Source: Pycnococcus provasolii (Eukaryota > Chlorophyta > Pseudoscourfieldiophyceae > Pseudoscourfieldiales > Pycnococcaceae). Taken from it: 64,000 bases of DNA. The DNA is taken from NCBI GenBank assembly GCA_938743325.2, contig OW568882.1, positions 62,001 to 126,000 of the forward strand, read 5' to 3'. A program made the position numbers and the translations under genes. The notes under the pieces are model-generated. The model saw only the letters and a list, made by a program, of their open reading frames with translations, ran no database searches and was not told where the DNA came from. This document shows, piece after piece, positions 10,094 through 19,952 of the stretch (positions are counted from its first letter, which is position 1; each line of letters starts with the position of its first letter).

Positions 10094-10722
10094 CGAGGAG
10101 AGCTCTTACTAGACTAAGAGTGCACTACAGTATTGACACTAATGAAATGAAGGGAAGGTGTCGGAACTTGACGGAAGGTGAAGTGTGTTTTGACTGGCAA
10201 GAACCAGCAATACTTATTAGAGTCTGGGGACAAAAAAAGGGCAATCCAGTCCAGTCCAGTCCGGTAAGGGGAGGGCTTGCAAGGGGTTGCCCGGAGAGAG
10301 AAATAATTGGTCGGGGGATCTGGTCTTAAAAGGGGTGTTTCTTGCAAGTCAACAAACAAAAGGTTAAGGGTTCACCCCCCTGTTACACGGGGCCCCGGCA
10401 GACAGGTCCAGGTGGGGTGGGGCAGATTATTATCGTAGCGTTGACCAAATGCTCCGCCCTCCGCACGAAGACTCTCTCTACCGGGCTGTCGGGTACACAG
10501 TCTATCGACCTATCGTGAGGAACGAACTTCGGGAACGTCCCTTTCCTTCGGGGAAACCCTTTAGACGTTAGACTAGGGTTTCCAACGTTAGGGTTAGGGT
10601 TAGGGTTAGGGTTAGGGTTGGGTTCGTGGCGTTCATCCCTGAAGATCTATGTTCTTTTTTTGGGATTCCTCCCCCCCCCCCCCTTCCATGGAATCTGCGC
10701 TCATCCACCATAGTTAGCATCA
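10094..10722. other. Intergenic region between divergent CFAP57 and MAPDA genes
   Basis: 629 bp. It holds a tandem CCAGT run near 10247-10263, a telomeric array at 10588-10617, and a C13 tract just before the plus-strand start. It should contain both promoters. No coding signal seen. Confidence 0.6.
10588..10617 (+). repeat. Interstitial telomeric repeat (TTAGGG)5
   Basis: Five exact TTAGGG units followed by TTGGG, about 105 bp upstream of the start of the adenosine deaminase-like gene, with the G-rich strand the same as its coding strand. Confidence 0.95.
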
Positions 10723-11772
10723 ATGCGTGCTTCTTTCCCGATCCCGCACGTCGAGCTTCACGCGCACTTGAACGGCTGTGTTCGCACGTCAACACTTCTT
10801 GAACTACTGCCCCGGGGAGAAGTTGCGGGAGATCAAAATCACATTGGGCGACGACCCGCACGCACGCTCTCCGACTGCTTTCTCTTCTTTAGCCGTGTGC
10901 ACTCATGCGTGAAAACCTTTGAGCATATCCGCAGAATCGCACTCGAAGCTATACAAGACTTCGCCGCTTCAGGCGCCGTGCACGTCGAACTACGCACGAC
11001 GCCGAAAAATTTAAACGACACGTGCAACAAGCGCGCGTACGTCAAGGCGGTTCTCGAAGGCATGCAAGAGGGAATGCAAGCAGCCTCTCAACGACTGTGG
11101 TGTCGCCTCGTACTATCAGTCAACCGCGCTGACACTCTCGACGAAGCGCTCGATACAGTCCAAATCGCCGACGAATTTCGACGAAGCACGCGCGGTTTCG
11201 TCGTCGGCGTCGAACTTTCAGGAAACCCGCTCATTGCTGGCGCGTGGGAACGACTCAAGCCAGCCTTTGACGAAGCCAGGCAAAGAGACTTGCGAGTCAC
11301 TCTGCACTGTGCGGAAGTTGATGAGCAGGTCACTTCGGGCGAGGCGATTGACATGGTGCGCTGGCGCCCAGACAGACTTGGGCACTGCGTGCGCACAGAC
11401 ACGGCGTTCGAGGCGCAACTGCTGATGTCGCAAATCCCTGTGGAAATCTGCCTCAGCTCGAACATGACCACCGAGGCTGCCGAAAAGCTACCAAACGGCG
11501 ACGTTGCCTCAGATCACATCTTTCGTCTTCTCAACGATGCCCAAAGTCCCGTCTGCATATGCACGGACGACCCGAGTCTCTTCGATGTCACGGGCCCTTC
11601 GGAAATGCAGCTTGCTCAAAGAAGCTTCAGCCTTGACCCAAAGCACGATTTCGCACGCCTACTTCGCAATGCAGCCGCGGCAGCCTTCTTCGCGCCAGAC
11701 GACGACGACGATGCGGCGGCAATGCGTGCAGAATTAGAGCGCCGCCTTGACGAGTTTGTAAGTCAATATTAA
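10723..11772 (+). CDS. ADAL: Adenosine deaminase-like protein (N6-methyl-AMP deaminase, MAPDA/ADAL)
   Basis: 349 residues from ATG 10723, matching the ~350 of the family. The TIM-barrel metal-hydrolase signatures are all present: HAHLNG at residues 13-18 (zinc ligands His13 and His15), HCAE with His195 and the proton-shuttle Glu198, RLGHC near 224, and the CTDDPSLF segment with Asp282 and Asp283. The HAHLNG form, rather than HVHLDG, is typical of the ADAL/MAPDA subgroup, which deaminates N6-methyl-AMP to IMP in purine salvage. The tail is acidic. The stop lies only 64 bp from the stop of the convergent DUF1853 gene. Confidence 0.93.
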   Translation: MRASFPIPHVELHAHLNGCVRTSTLLELLPRGEVAGDQNHIGRRPARTLSDCFLFFSRVHSCVKTFEHIRRIALEAIQDFAASGAVHVELRTTPKNLNDTCNKRAYVKAVLEGMQEGMQAASQRLWCRLVLSVNRADTLDEALDTVQIADEFRRSTRGFVVGVELSGNPLIAGAWERLKPAFDEARQRDLRVTLHCAEVDEQVTSGEAIDMVRWRPDRLGHCVRTDTAFEAQLLMSQIPVEICLSSNMTTEAAEKLPNGDVASDHIFRLLNDAQSPVCICTDDPSLFDVTGPSEMQLAQRSFSLDPKHDFARLLRNAAAAAFFAPDDDDDAAAMRAELERRLDEFVSQY

Positions 11773-11836
11773 AATATGTAATGTAATGTAACAGTACAGT
11801 ATCCATAGACAAAATTGTACAGTAACCTAATACCAA

Positions 11837-13117
11837 CTATAACCTTCTCGTTGGGACGGGGGAGAGCGACCTCGCGTCCGACGAAGGCACTTTGCCGCCG
11901 TTGGCATGAGGCCAGCCATCTTCCACTACCATACCTCGCGACTCCTCAACCCACCAGCCGTTGTGGGCATTGCGCACCAACTCGACGACAAACTTGCGAT
12001 TCGCGCGATCTCGACGAGCGGGCGACTCGTTCGCCGCCTCGTCGGCAATGGCGACGAGACGCCTGTGCAGCCGGTGCGCGTCGTCGTACACCTCGATGTT
12101 CTTCGCATCCATCGCGTAATTGCCTGGGACAAGCACGACGGGCGTCAGCCACGATGCTGTGTTTGGTAGGATGGCGAACTTTCTTCGCGTGCGATCGCCT
12201 CCGAGGAGAACCTCGAGCCGTGCAGATTCCGCCCGACGCACCCACCAGCCTTGCCAACCTCCAAGACCACGTGCGACGGACGATCGCCGCCGTGTGCTAT
12301 CCGAATAGCATGCCATGGGCAGAAGCACGAATCCACGCAAGGCTCCAAGGCTGCCCGCGCATGTTGCGCGATCAGCACCGAGGGCACGACGTGCAGCTGC
12401 GACCGCCTCTTGCGTGCTTCCAAAAGCGAGCTGGTTGGAGACACGTCGCGCGGCGTCCACGAGTCTCTCACGCTTGTGCGGTCCACTCGTCCTGCACATT
12501 GCCCAAGCTTCCCCTTCGAATAGCTCTGGCACAGGTTTCGAGACGAGGTGCGTTGGCAGCTCGGTGGATTCGTCGTACACGAGGAACACCTTGCAGCTAA
12601 GCTCAAGGTGGTGGTATGTCGTTATTTTCTTCGCGAGGAGCAGGACGTCCATCTCTCCCAGCGTATTTTTTTTTTCGAAAGCCTGCACTTGCACGCGAAA
12701 TGCGGCACTTTCGTGCGTGCGGTATCTTTGGATGGCGTATGCGATGCACCATTCGAAGAGCGCACCTAAGCTCTGTTTGTTGTTCGCTTCGTTAACGAAC
12801 GCCGGGTCGGGCGCGTTATCAAGTCTGCGCAGCCATCGTTTGCTAAGTGTCCCCTTGTAACCCGCGCCAATCCATTCGAGCGGCACAGCCTTCAAGCGTC
12901 GGCATTTATGTATAAGCGGCGGCATGAACATGGCCGCTGCGAGCGTTCTGACAGCCGGGTTTTTTAAAGTGGTCGCGAAACGAAGCCACTGTCCCTTCAA
13001 AGATTGACGACTAAAGAAGGGAAAGGAAGTGCGCAGGAGGATCCATAGAAGAATAAAAAGAACCTCAGGAGGGCACATGCACGCCATCATCACGAGATGA
13101 TCATGATGGCTTGACAT
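11837..13117 (-). CDS. DUF1853-family protein (PD-(D/E)XK nuclease-like)
   Basis: 426 residues from ATG 13117. After a hydrophobic N-terminal stretch, residues 50-340 follow the DUF1853 (PF08907) pattern: NPAVRTLAAAMFMPPL near 53, LGALFEW with Glu122, TLGEMDVLL with Asp157, HLELSCKVFL with Glu172 and Lys176, a GPHKRERL...QL block, and GWWVRR followed by LPNTASWLTP. The E...D...E-x3-K set fits a PD-(D/E)XK nuclease core, so the catalytic residues look intact. I know this family mainly from bacteria, where its role is unknown. The N-terminal 45 residues could be a targeting or membrane segment. Base composition resembles the neighbours, so any transfer is old. Function not assigned. Confidence 0.72.
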   Translation of the reverse strand: MSSHHDHLVMMACMCPPEVLFILLWILLRTSFPFFSRQSLKGQWLRFATTLKNPAVRTLAAAMFMPPLIHKCRRLKAVPLEWIGAGYKGTLSKRWLRRLDNAPDPAFVNEANNKQSLGALFEWCIAYAIQRYRTHESAAFRVQVQAFEKKNTLGEMDVLLLAKKITTYHHLELSCKVFLVYDESTELPTHLVSKPVPELFEGEAWAMCRTSGPHKRERLVDAARRVSNQLAFGSTQEAVAAARRALGADRATCAGSLGALRGFVLLPMACYSDSTRRRSSVARGLGGWQGWWVRRAESARLEVLLGGDRTRRKFAILPNTASWLTPVVLVPGNYAMDAKNIEVYDDAHRLHRRLVAIADEAANESPARRDRANRKFVVELVRNAHNGWWVEESRGMVVEDGWPHANGGKVPSSDARSLSPVPTRRL

Positions 13118-13660
13118 GCGAGAGGAGACTAGGGAGGGCGCGGGCGAGGAGGGAGAGAACAGTTCGGGTTCGGGTTTGGGTTTGGGTTAGGGTTTAGGGC
13201 ATCTATCCAAGTTCTGTGGGACCGTCCCTAAACCTGAATCGTTTCTTGGGCTGTTTCTTGGGTCCCGGGAAACCAACCCAACCCCTGGGGGAAATGGAAC
13301 GTAATGTCGGCGAGCCTCAGCTGAGGTCGAAGAAACAACCACTCACGGAAGAAACAGCCACGGGGGATCCCTTGCAAAACCTGAGGACTGGACTAGGAAG
13401 GCCTACTGCCTAAAAGCCTGCCATGACATGCGACGAAGTGAAGTGGTTGAATGGAACCAACCACCTTCCACCTACAAGCTTGCACTTGAACTTCACGCCA
13501 TTTGGAAAGGCCTCATGCCTCCGAAACATTTCCCCCTCCTGAGAGATGTCGGATGAAGGAAGGGATGATGAGGTGGCATGGGCATGACCGGCAACCTTGA
13601 GTAAAGTACCCGTAAGGTCAAGTTTACTTTTCGTTTTTCGACGAGTTCCGGTTTCCATGA
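13118..13660. other. Intergenic DNA left of the fold-back element
   Basis: 543 bp upstream of the DUF1853 gene. It holds a degenerate telomere-like tract (13159-13200, GGGTTC/GGGTTT/GGGTTA mix) and short GGGAAACC-type repeats. No coding signal is supported. Confidence 0.5.
13159..13200 (+). repeat. Degenerate telomere-like repeat
   Basis: Six-base units drift from GTTCGG through GTTTGG to GTTAGG, G-rich on the plus strand, 42 bp upstream of the DUF1853 start. It looks like a decayed interstitial telomeric array. Confidence 0.7.
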
Positions 13661-14407
13661 GGGCCGTCCTATGCGTTGGGAAAAACCTCCCAGGGGAAAC
13701 CGGTTTTCGAGGGCTACGCATAGGAAGCTTTTTTTGTGCGGTTGGGTTGCCCGGTTGCCCCCTGTCTCGACAGTTTGTCTCCACCGGGAAGGTGGTACGG
13801 CTTGTGAGCTTGCCATGACGTCAGCGCCATGGCACCGTCGCAGGCGGTGGTGGTGCGCGTAGCGGCGCAGCCTGAGGCGTTGGGCTTGAAGGCTGGCTTA
13901 CTGGGTGACTGGTGGGTGTGAGTGTGCCTCATGTAAGAACATGTAACAACTTTCTCAACATCAAACCAACATGGAGGGTAAAGGCGACCTTAAGGGAGAG
14001 TGGGTTGACCTTAAGGTTGTATACAACGAGATGTTGTTGACGATGTTACAACATTAACTTACATGAGGTATACTCACGCCTCACCAGTCCACCAGCTCAC
14101 CAGCCCAACGCCTCAGGCTGCGCCGCTACGCGCACCACCACCGCCGGCGACGGCGCCATGGCGCCGACGTCATGGCAAGCTCACAAGAGAGGGAGGTTTT
14201 CAGAAAAGGTCGAGAACCTAGGTCGGGAGGGAAACCTGGAAAACTAGTTTTCGCCAGAAAACCAAAAAAACGCGTAGCAAAAAAACCTACACGTTTTTTG
14301 TGGAAACTAGTTTCCTCCCGGAAACCGGTTTCCACAAGTCGAGATTCTACAACGGGGCTGGGAAACCGGTTTTCCCGGGGGTTTTCGGGCAACGCATAGG
14401 ACGGCCC
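13661..14407. mobile_element. 747-bp fold-back / MITE-like element with terminal inverted repeats
   Basis: The ends are exact inverted copies (GGGCCGTCCTATGCGTTG at 13661 and its complement ending at 14407). A second pair of arms is longer: about 84 bp at 13801-13883 and 14104-14187 are inverted copies with only a handful of differences. Both sides are flanked by TGA (13658-13660 and 14408-14410), which could be a 3-bp target duplication. The centre lies near 14034. There is no transposase; it is a non-autonomous DNA element. GGGCC-type ends with 3-bp duplications recall PIF/Harbinger MITEs, but the superfamily is not proven. Confidence 0.72.
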
Positions 14408-14729
14408 TGAGACCGTTTTCCCCATAGTCTAAGTACCTCCCACCGTCCCACCGCGACACCGCGTCAATACGTTGTCCCTCCGTTGTCCCTGTCCCTGTCC
14501 CTGCCCGAAAACGAAAAGGAACAACCCTTGTTGGAAGGAACCCTTGCTTCACTTGTCTCAGGATAACCTTATCTCTCCCGCTCGTCTCGTCTCGTCCAGT
14601 TCCCCTCTCCCTACCTTTAAGGTTTTTATTATTAGGATAACGTATCCTATCCCTTATTATTAATAAGGTAGATACTTAAGTGCCTCGTCTACTCATAGTC
14701 TATTAATAGCCTGTTCTCTTCTACTGGCT
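14408..14729. other. Promoter-side intergenic region of the first coiled-coil gene
   Basis: 322 bp with pyrimidine-rich tracts, TTATTATTAAT and repeated short CTCGT units. Probably the promoter of the downstream gene; no clear TATA box was singled out. Confidence 0.45.
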
Positions 14730-17700
14730 ATGCGCCTTCAGTCATCTTCCCCTTCTCAGGCTTGCACAAGTGCACATGTCGGAGCTGCAAGGGCATCATC
14801 ATGCTCTGCACTGCTCTCTGCACCTCGAAGTCGTCGGGGCGCAAGCTCGAGAGAGTCGTTCGTCTTGACGGCGACGTCCATGCCTCTCTCGCAGTCAGCG
14901 CAGGAGGATTTGACGTCGGCGTCGTCAACTTCAACTTCTTCTCCTTCTGTTTCGTTCGCATCTGAACGTGAGGCTGAAATTGCTCGACGCATCGTCGACG
15001 CGTGGAAACAGGCGGCTTCGGGAACGTCTTCAAAAGTTCTCCAAGGCAAGAACCATTCGCAACCGGCTTCCCAGGCCTCCTTGCTCGCTCCGCTCGAGGT
15101 GGTGGCGGAAACACTCGAGGAGGATAACCCGCAGGGAAAGTCGTGGAGAGAGGGGAACTGGAAAAGCACTACCGCCACAGCCGTGCCAGTCACCGCCGCA
15201 CTCAAGCCAGCCATCGTCGTGCCGCCGCCGAGAACAGTCAACGCACACCCAGCCACGGTCTCTGCAGCTGTAGCGGGAGTCGGGGCAGTCATCGCCGCGG
15301 GCGTGCCAATGGCACGCAGGTGGCTCAGAAAATTCAAATACGCGGAAGAGAACCTTAAATTAGTCAACGAGCACTGGAGCGTGGAACTCGACGGCGCACG
15401 CGCGGAGGCGGATCGACTGCACAAGCAACTCAGAGTCGAAAAAACCAAGGCACGCGAACAGAACATGATGATGGAAAAACTCAGCCAGGAAATCATACAG
15501 GTGTCGCGCGAGTCGGATGCGATGCGCACGCAACTCGCACGCAAGAAGGACCGCGAGAAGAAGACGGCCGATTCGCTCGCGGACGCGCGCAGGCGGCTCG
15601 CGGAGCTGTCGAGCTCCACCCAGGAGGAACGCGCAAGCTTCAAAAAGCAAAGCGAGTCGTGGGCGAGCACGGAGGCGGTCATGAACGAGCGCATCGAAAC
15701 GCTGCGACGGCGCGCGGAGGTGCTCGAGCAGGATGTCGAGCGCACGCAGAGCCTGGCGACGCAGTACGAGCAGCAGTACGTCGACCTCGCGCAGACGGGC
15801 ACGGAGGATCGCACGGTGATCGTGGACGAGCTGCGTCGAAGCGAGGAGCTGCTCTTGGAGCGCCTGAATGCCATACAGGTGGAATACAAGGAGAAGTGCC
15901 GCGTGGTGGAGAATCTGCAGAAGGAGCTGGACGGCGCCAAGTCTCAGACATTGGAACGATCGGATAGCATGAATGCGCGTATTGCGGACCTCGAGCAGCA
16001 GCGAAAGGCTGCCGAGGAAACGAAGACAGAGCAGCAGCGCGAAATTCAGATGCTGCGAAACGAGATGGAGATGAACCGAAGCCTTCTGAAGACGTCGGCA
16101 TCTGATATCGAAAACAGCCAGGAGAATATTGCTGAACTGTCTGAACTCGTGGACGGCGCTAAGAATGAGTTGGCAAAGGCACGAGTGGAGCTCGACGAGA
16201 TGATGCAGAGACGCGATGAGGCGGAGCAGCAGGTGAAAGCGAGCTATGCCATGATTCAACATGAAAAGGAAAAGGCGATGGCTGCTGTGCAGGCTACCGT
16301 CGACGAGCTGAGCGCCGAGCACGAGGGTACGGTTCAGCAGGTTGCTACGTTGAAGCAGGAGCTCGCGGTGAAGGGTACGCAGCTGTTTGACACTCAGAGA
16401 GAGAAACAGGAGACGCTCGAGGTGTTCCGCCGCTACGAGAAGGAGAAGCGCGAGGAACTTGCGGATGCAAAATCAAATCTGGATGAAATGATGCAGAGTC
16501 GCGTGGAGATGGAGCAACACGTCAAGCAAATGAAGAAGCGCGGCAAGATCATGCAGCAGGAGAAGGATCGGGCGGTGGCAGCACTGCAGGCGCGTGTCAA
16601 CCAGCTGAGCGTTCAGTACGACACCATGTCGAGAAAGGCTGAGAAACTTAAGTCTGAGAAGAAATCGGCACTCGAGGTGTTCCGCCGCTACGAGCAGGCT
16701 AAGCACGCCGAGCTCGCTTCGGCACGTTCCGAGCTGAAGGATATGATGCTGAAGCGTGATCTCGCTGAGGAGGAAGTGAAGGCGCGCAGTGCCCTGATGC
16801 ACCGTGAGAAGGAGCAGGCTGTGGCTGCACTGCAGTCTCGCATCGATAGCCTAAGCAAGGAGCATACTGGTATGAGGAACGAAATCACGACGCTCAAGGG
16901 CGAGCTGATGGCGAAGGGCACGCAGATCGAGGCGATGAAGGAGGAAAAGCGATCGGCGCTCGAGTTTTCCAAGCGCGTGGTCGAAGCCAAGCACGTGGAG
17001 CTCGTCGCGAAGAATGATAGCGTGTCCAAGGAAGCGGCGACGCTGAAGGGCGAGCTCGCCGACAAGAATGTGCAGCTCGCCAAACTGCAGAATGAGAAGC
17101 GCGTTGCGATCGAACACTCGAAGCGCGTCGCGCAGGAGAAGCACGTGGAGCTCGCGACGGCAAAGCAGGAGCTCGAGCAAATGGTGCAGAAGCGTCGTGA
17201 GGCGGAAGAGGACATGGAGGCACGCAGTGCGATGACGCAGAAGGAAAAGGAGCGAGCAGTGGCGGCATTGCAAGCTCGTGTCGACGAGCTGAGCAAGAAG
17301 CATGATGGCAAGCTCGAGCAGGTTGAGTCGCTCAAGCGCGACCTCGCTGGCAAGGGCGCGGAGATCGCGGATGTGCGCGAGGAGAAGCGAGCAGCGCTCG
17401 AGTTCTCGAACCGCGTCGCACGCGAGAGCCGCGAGGAAATCGGCCGTCTGCATGACGAGATGGAAGTCGCGCAACAACAGCTCGACGAGCTGAGCAAGAA
17501 GCATGATGGCAAGCTCGAGCAGGTTGAGTCGCTCAAGCGCGACCTCGCTGGCAAGGGCGCGGAGATCGCGGATGTGCGCGAGGAGAAGCGAGCGGCGCTC
17601 GAGTTCTCGAACCGCGTCGCACGCGAGAGTCGCGAGGAAATCGGCCGTCTGCATGACGAGATGGAAGTCGCGCAACGTCAGCTGCAGGAGTCTGTGCTCG

Positions 17701-19952
17701 ACGCGAGGGATACACATGAGCAGATGGAAGATCTCTCGTCGCTCGCTCGTCTTGCTCAGGAGGAACTCGCGGCTGCGCATGCAACCATGGAAAGCACGAT
17801 TGATATGCACAGCGAGACGGAGGAGCAAATGCAAGCCAAGGTTGCAGATATGCGCGAGGAGAAGCGAGCGGCGCTCGAGTTCTCGAATCGCGTCGCACGC
17901 GAGAGCCGCGAGGAAATCGGCGGTCTGCATGACGAGATGGAAGTCGCGCAACAACAGCTCGACGAGCTGAGCAAGAAGCATGACGGCAAGCTCGAGCAGG
18001 TTGAGTCGCTCAAGCGCGACCTCGCTGGCAAGGGCGCGGAGATCGCGGATGTGCGCGAGGAGAAGCGAGCGGCGCTCGAGTTCTCGAACCGCGTCGCACG
18101 CGAGAGCCGCGAGGAAATCGGCCGTCTGCATGACGAGATGGAAGTCGCGCAACGTCAGCTGCAGGAGTCTGTGCTCGACGCGAGGGATACACGCGAGAAG
18201 ATGGAAGATCTCTCGTCGCTCGCTCGTCTTGCTCAGGAGGAACTCGCGGCTACGCATGCAACCATGGAAAGCACGATTGATATGCGCAGCGAGACGGAGG
18301 AGCAAATGCAAGCCAAGGTTGCAGATATGCGCGAGGAGAAGCGAGCGGCGCTCGAGTTCTCGAATCGCGTCGCACGCGAGAGCCGCGAGGAAATCGGCCG
18401 TCTGCATGACGAGATGGAAGTCGCGCAACGTCAGCTGCAGGAGTCTGTGCTCGACGCGATGGATACACACGAGAAGATGGAAGATCTCTCGTCGCTCGCT
18501 CGTCTTGCTCAGGAGGAACTCGCGGCTACGCATGCAACCATGGAAAGCACGATTGATATGCGCAGCGAGACGGAGGAGCAAATGCAAGCCAAGGTTGCAG
18601 ATATGCGCGAGGAGAAGCGAGCGGCGCTCGAGTTCTCGAATCGCGTCGCACGCGAGGAAACTGGCCGTCTGCATGACGAGATGGAAGTCGCGCAACGTCA
18701 ACTGCAGGAGTCTGTGCTCGACGCGAGGGATACACACGAGCAGATGGAAGATCTCTCGTCGCTCGCTCGTCTTGCTCAGGAGGAACTCGTGGCTGCGCGT
18801 ACAAACTTGGAAAGCACGATTGAGATGCGCCGCGAGGCGGAGGAGCGAATGAAAGCTGAGTATGCAGTGATCCAGCGAGAAAAAGAGGAGGAGGTGGCAA
18901 CGATGCAAGCTCGCATTGATGAGCTCGGCAGAGAACACGATGCCATGAACTATGAAGCGGAGAAGCTGAAGTACGAGGTTGTTGATCAGGGTGCTCATTT
19001 CGCTGAGGCGCGCCAGGAGAAGCGATTGGCTCTGGAATACGCGGGCCGAATCGTGCTGGAGAAGCAAGCAGAGATTGCTGATGCACGTGCAAATCTGCAG
19101 CAAATCGTCAAGGAGCGAGATGAGGTGGAGGGGCAAATGCGTCGAGAGAAGGATGAGTTAGTGGCTGCTATGCAGGCGCGCGTCGAAACGTTGAGTGCGG
19201 AACATGACGGCATGATACAGGAGGTTTCCTCTCTGAAGCGCGAACTTGAGGCGAAGGGTGCGCAGATTACGACTGCGCAGGAGGAGAAGCGATTGGCCCT
19301 TGAGGACATACGTCGCGTTCGAGAGGAGACGCGTTTGGAGCTGGCATCTGCGCAATCGGAGCTCGAGATGCAAAGGAAGAAGGAGGATGCAGAGGCGAGG
19401 GCGATTGCATTTGCACAAGAGAAGGCTCGAGCAGAGCTAAAGGTGATCCGGCAGCGTGAGGCGGAGGCTCGTGCGAAAGCTTTCTCGCAGGCAAAGGAAG
19501 CAGTCTCTGCTGTGGCGAAAGCGCGGAAAGAGTCGATGGACCAGGCAAGGGTGCAGGCAGAACGACAGTCGGATGTGGCAAGGGTGCAGGCACAACGACA
19601 GGCAGATGCGGATGCTCGTGCGAAAGCGTTTGCCCAAGAAAAGGCGATAGGTTATCGCAATAGCTTGCGGCGGAAGGAGGCGGAGGAGAGGGCGAAAGCG
19701 TTTGCACAAGAGAAGGCGGCGCATCTGAATGGCGGAGCCGCGATGTCTGGATCGGAGAAGCTGAGGGCGTTGGAGAAGGACGCGGAGGAGAAGGCTCGTC
19801 AGGAGCTCCGTTTGATTCGGCAGAGAGAGATGGAGAAGCGTGCGCGTGCATGGATGGAGGCGAAAGCAACGATGAACAACTCTAAGACTGACGACGCCGA
19901 CTCTGAGACAGAAGTTGGTGGTGAGCATTCCTCAACTTTCGCTCGCCACTAA
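14730..19952 (+). CDS. Plastid-type membrane-anchored giant coiled-coil protein
   Basis: 1740 residues from ATG 14730. Residues 1-60 are rich in Ser, Ala and Arg and nearly free of acidic residues, like a plastid transit peptide. A short block shared with the next gene follows (PLEVVAETLEEDNPQG, then WREGNWKST; about 121-148), then one predicted transmembrane span (about 176-199), then ~1500 residues of charged heptad coiled coil. Part of the coil consists of near-identical repeats (see 17289..18760). The C-terminal 150 residues are E/K/R/A-rich helix. There is no catalytic domain. By layout it is a structural tether or scaffold anchored in a plastid membrane, comparable in form to MFP1- or SAGA-type coiled-coil proteins; homology to either is not shown. 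Paralogous to the gene at 21143. Confidence 0.8.
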   Translation: MRLQSSSPSQACTSAHVGAARASSCSALLSAPRSRRGASSRESFVLTATSMPLSQSAQEDLTSASSTSTSSPSVSFASEREAEIARRIVDAWKQAASGTSSKVLQGKNHSQPASQASLLAPLEVVAETLEEDNPQGKSWREGNWKSTTATAVPVTAALKPAIVVPPPRTVNAHPATVSAAVAGVGAVIAAGVPMARRWLRKFKYAEENLKLVNEHWSVELDGARAEADRLHKQLRVEKTKAREQNMMMEKLSQEIIQVSRESDAMRTQLARKKDREKKTADSLADARRRLAELSSSTQEERASFKKQSESWASTEAVMNERIETLRRRAEVLEQDVERTQSLATQYEQQYVDLAQTGTEDRTVIVDELRRSEELLLERLNAIQVEYKEKCRVVENLQKELDGAKSQTLERSDSMNARIADLEQQRKAAEETKTEQQREIQMLRNEMEMNRSLLKTSASDIENSQENIAELSELVDGAKNELAKARVELDEMMQRRDEAEQQVKASYAMIQHEKEKAMAAVQATVDELSAEHEGTVQQVATLKQELAVKGTQLFDTQREKQETLEVFRRYEKEKREELADAKSNLDEMMQSRVEMEQHVKQMKKRGKIMQQEKDRAVAALQARVNQLSVQYDTMSRKAEKLKSEKKSALEVFRRYEQAKHAELASARSELKDMMLKRDLAEEEVKARSALMHREKEQAVAALQSRIDSLSKEHTGMRNEITTLKGELMAKGTQIEAMKEEKRSALEFSKRVVEAKHVELVAKNDSVSKEAATLKGELADKNVQLAKLQNEKRVAIEHSKRVAQEKHVELATAKQELEQMVQKRREAEEDMEARSAMTQKEKERAVAALQARVDELSKKHDGKLEQVESLKRDLAGKGAEIADVREEKRAALEFSNRVARESREEIGRLHDEMEVAQQQLDELSKKHDGKLEQVESLKRDLAGKGAEIADVREEKRAALEFSNRVARESREEIGRLHDEMEVAQRQLQESVLDARDTHEQMEDLSSLARLAQEELAAAHATMESTIDMHSETEEQMQAKVADMREEKRAALEFSNRVARESREEIGGLHDEMEVAQQQLDELSKKHDGKLEQVESLKRDLAGKGAEIADVREEKRAALEFSNRVARESREEIGRLHDEMEVAQRQLQESVLDARDTREKMEDLSSLARLAQEELAATHATMESTIDMRSETEEQMQAKVADMREEKRAALEFSNRVARESREEIGRLHDEMEVAQRQLQESVLDAMDTHEKMEDLSSLARLAQEELAATHATMESTIDMRSETEEQMQAKVADMREEKRAALEFSNRVAREETGRLHDEMEVAQRQLQESVLDARDTHEQMEDLSSLARLAQEELVAARTNLESTIEMRREAEERMKAEYAVIQREKEEEVATMQARIDELGREHDAMNYEAEKLKYEVVDQGAHFAEARQEKRLALEYAGRIVLEKQAEIADARANLQQIVKERDEVEGQMRREKDELVAAMQARVETLSAEHDGMIQEVSSLKRELEAKGAQITTAQEEKRLALEDIRRVREETRLELASAQSELEMQRKKEDAEARAIAFAQEKARAELKVIRQREAEARAKAFSQAKEAVSAVAKARKESMDQARVQAERQSDVARVQAQRQADADARAKAFAQEKAIGYRNSLRRKEAEERAKAFAQEKAAHLNGGAAMSGSEKLRALEKDAEEKARQELRLIRQREMEKRARAWMEAKATMNNSKTDDADSETEVGGEHSSTFARH
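15563..15907 (+). repeat. Tract nearly identical to 22864..23208 (paralogue copy A)
   Basis: About 345 bp of the first coiled-coil gene are almost identical in DNA to a segment of the second, with about two differences over the first ~320 bp and a few more at the right edge. Flanking DNA of the two genes is far more diverged. Confidence 0.9.
17289..18760 (+). repeat. Higher-order in-frame tandem repeats in the coiled coil
   Basis: Two module types recur with very few changes. One is a ~201-bp unit (starts near 17289 and 17490, again near 17970) encoding ELSKKHDGKLEQVESLKRD. The other is a ~270-bp unit (starts near 17690, 18160, 18430 and 18697) encoding LQESVLDARDTHEQMEDLSS. All are multiples of three. 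The low divergence points to recent unequal exchange. Confidence 0.9.

Noticed and set aside
11815-12600. Plus-strand frame of 261 codons opposite the DUF1853 gene.
   Set aside because: The minus strand carries all conserved motifs of a known family; the plus frame is Arg/Pro/Ser-rich without any.
15121-15170. W(K/R)ST in the shared pre-membrane block as a Rubisco-binding motif.
   Set aside because: The published pattern needs Trp, a basic residue, two any, a hydrophobic and an acidic residue; here the last two positions do not fit in either protein.
16851-19136. Long minus-strand open frame (761 codons) opposite the first coiled-coil gene; similar long antisense frames opposite the second (22163-24262) and CFAP57 (6383-7381).
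   Set aside because: Leu/His/Arg-rich translations that mirror Glu/Lys/Gln codons of the real coiled coils; repeats follow the sense gene. They are shadows of biased codon use.
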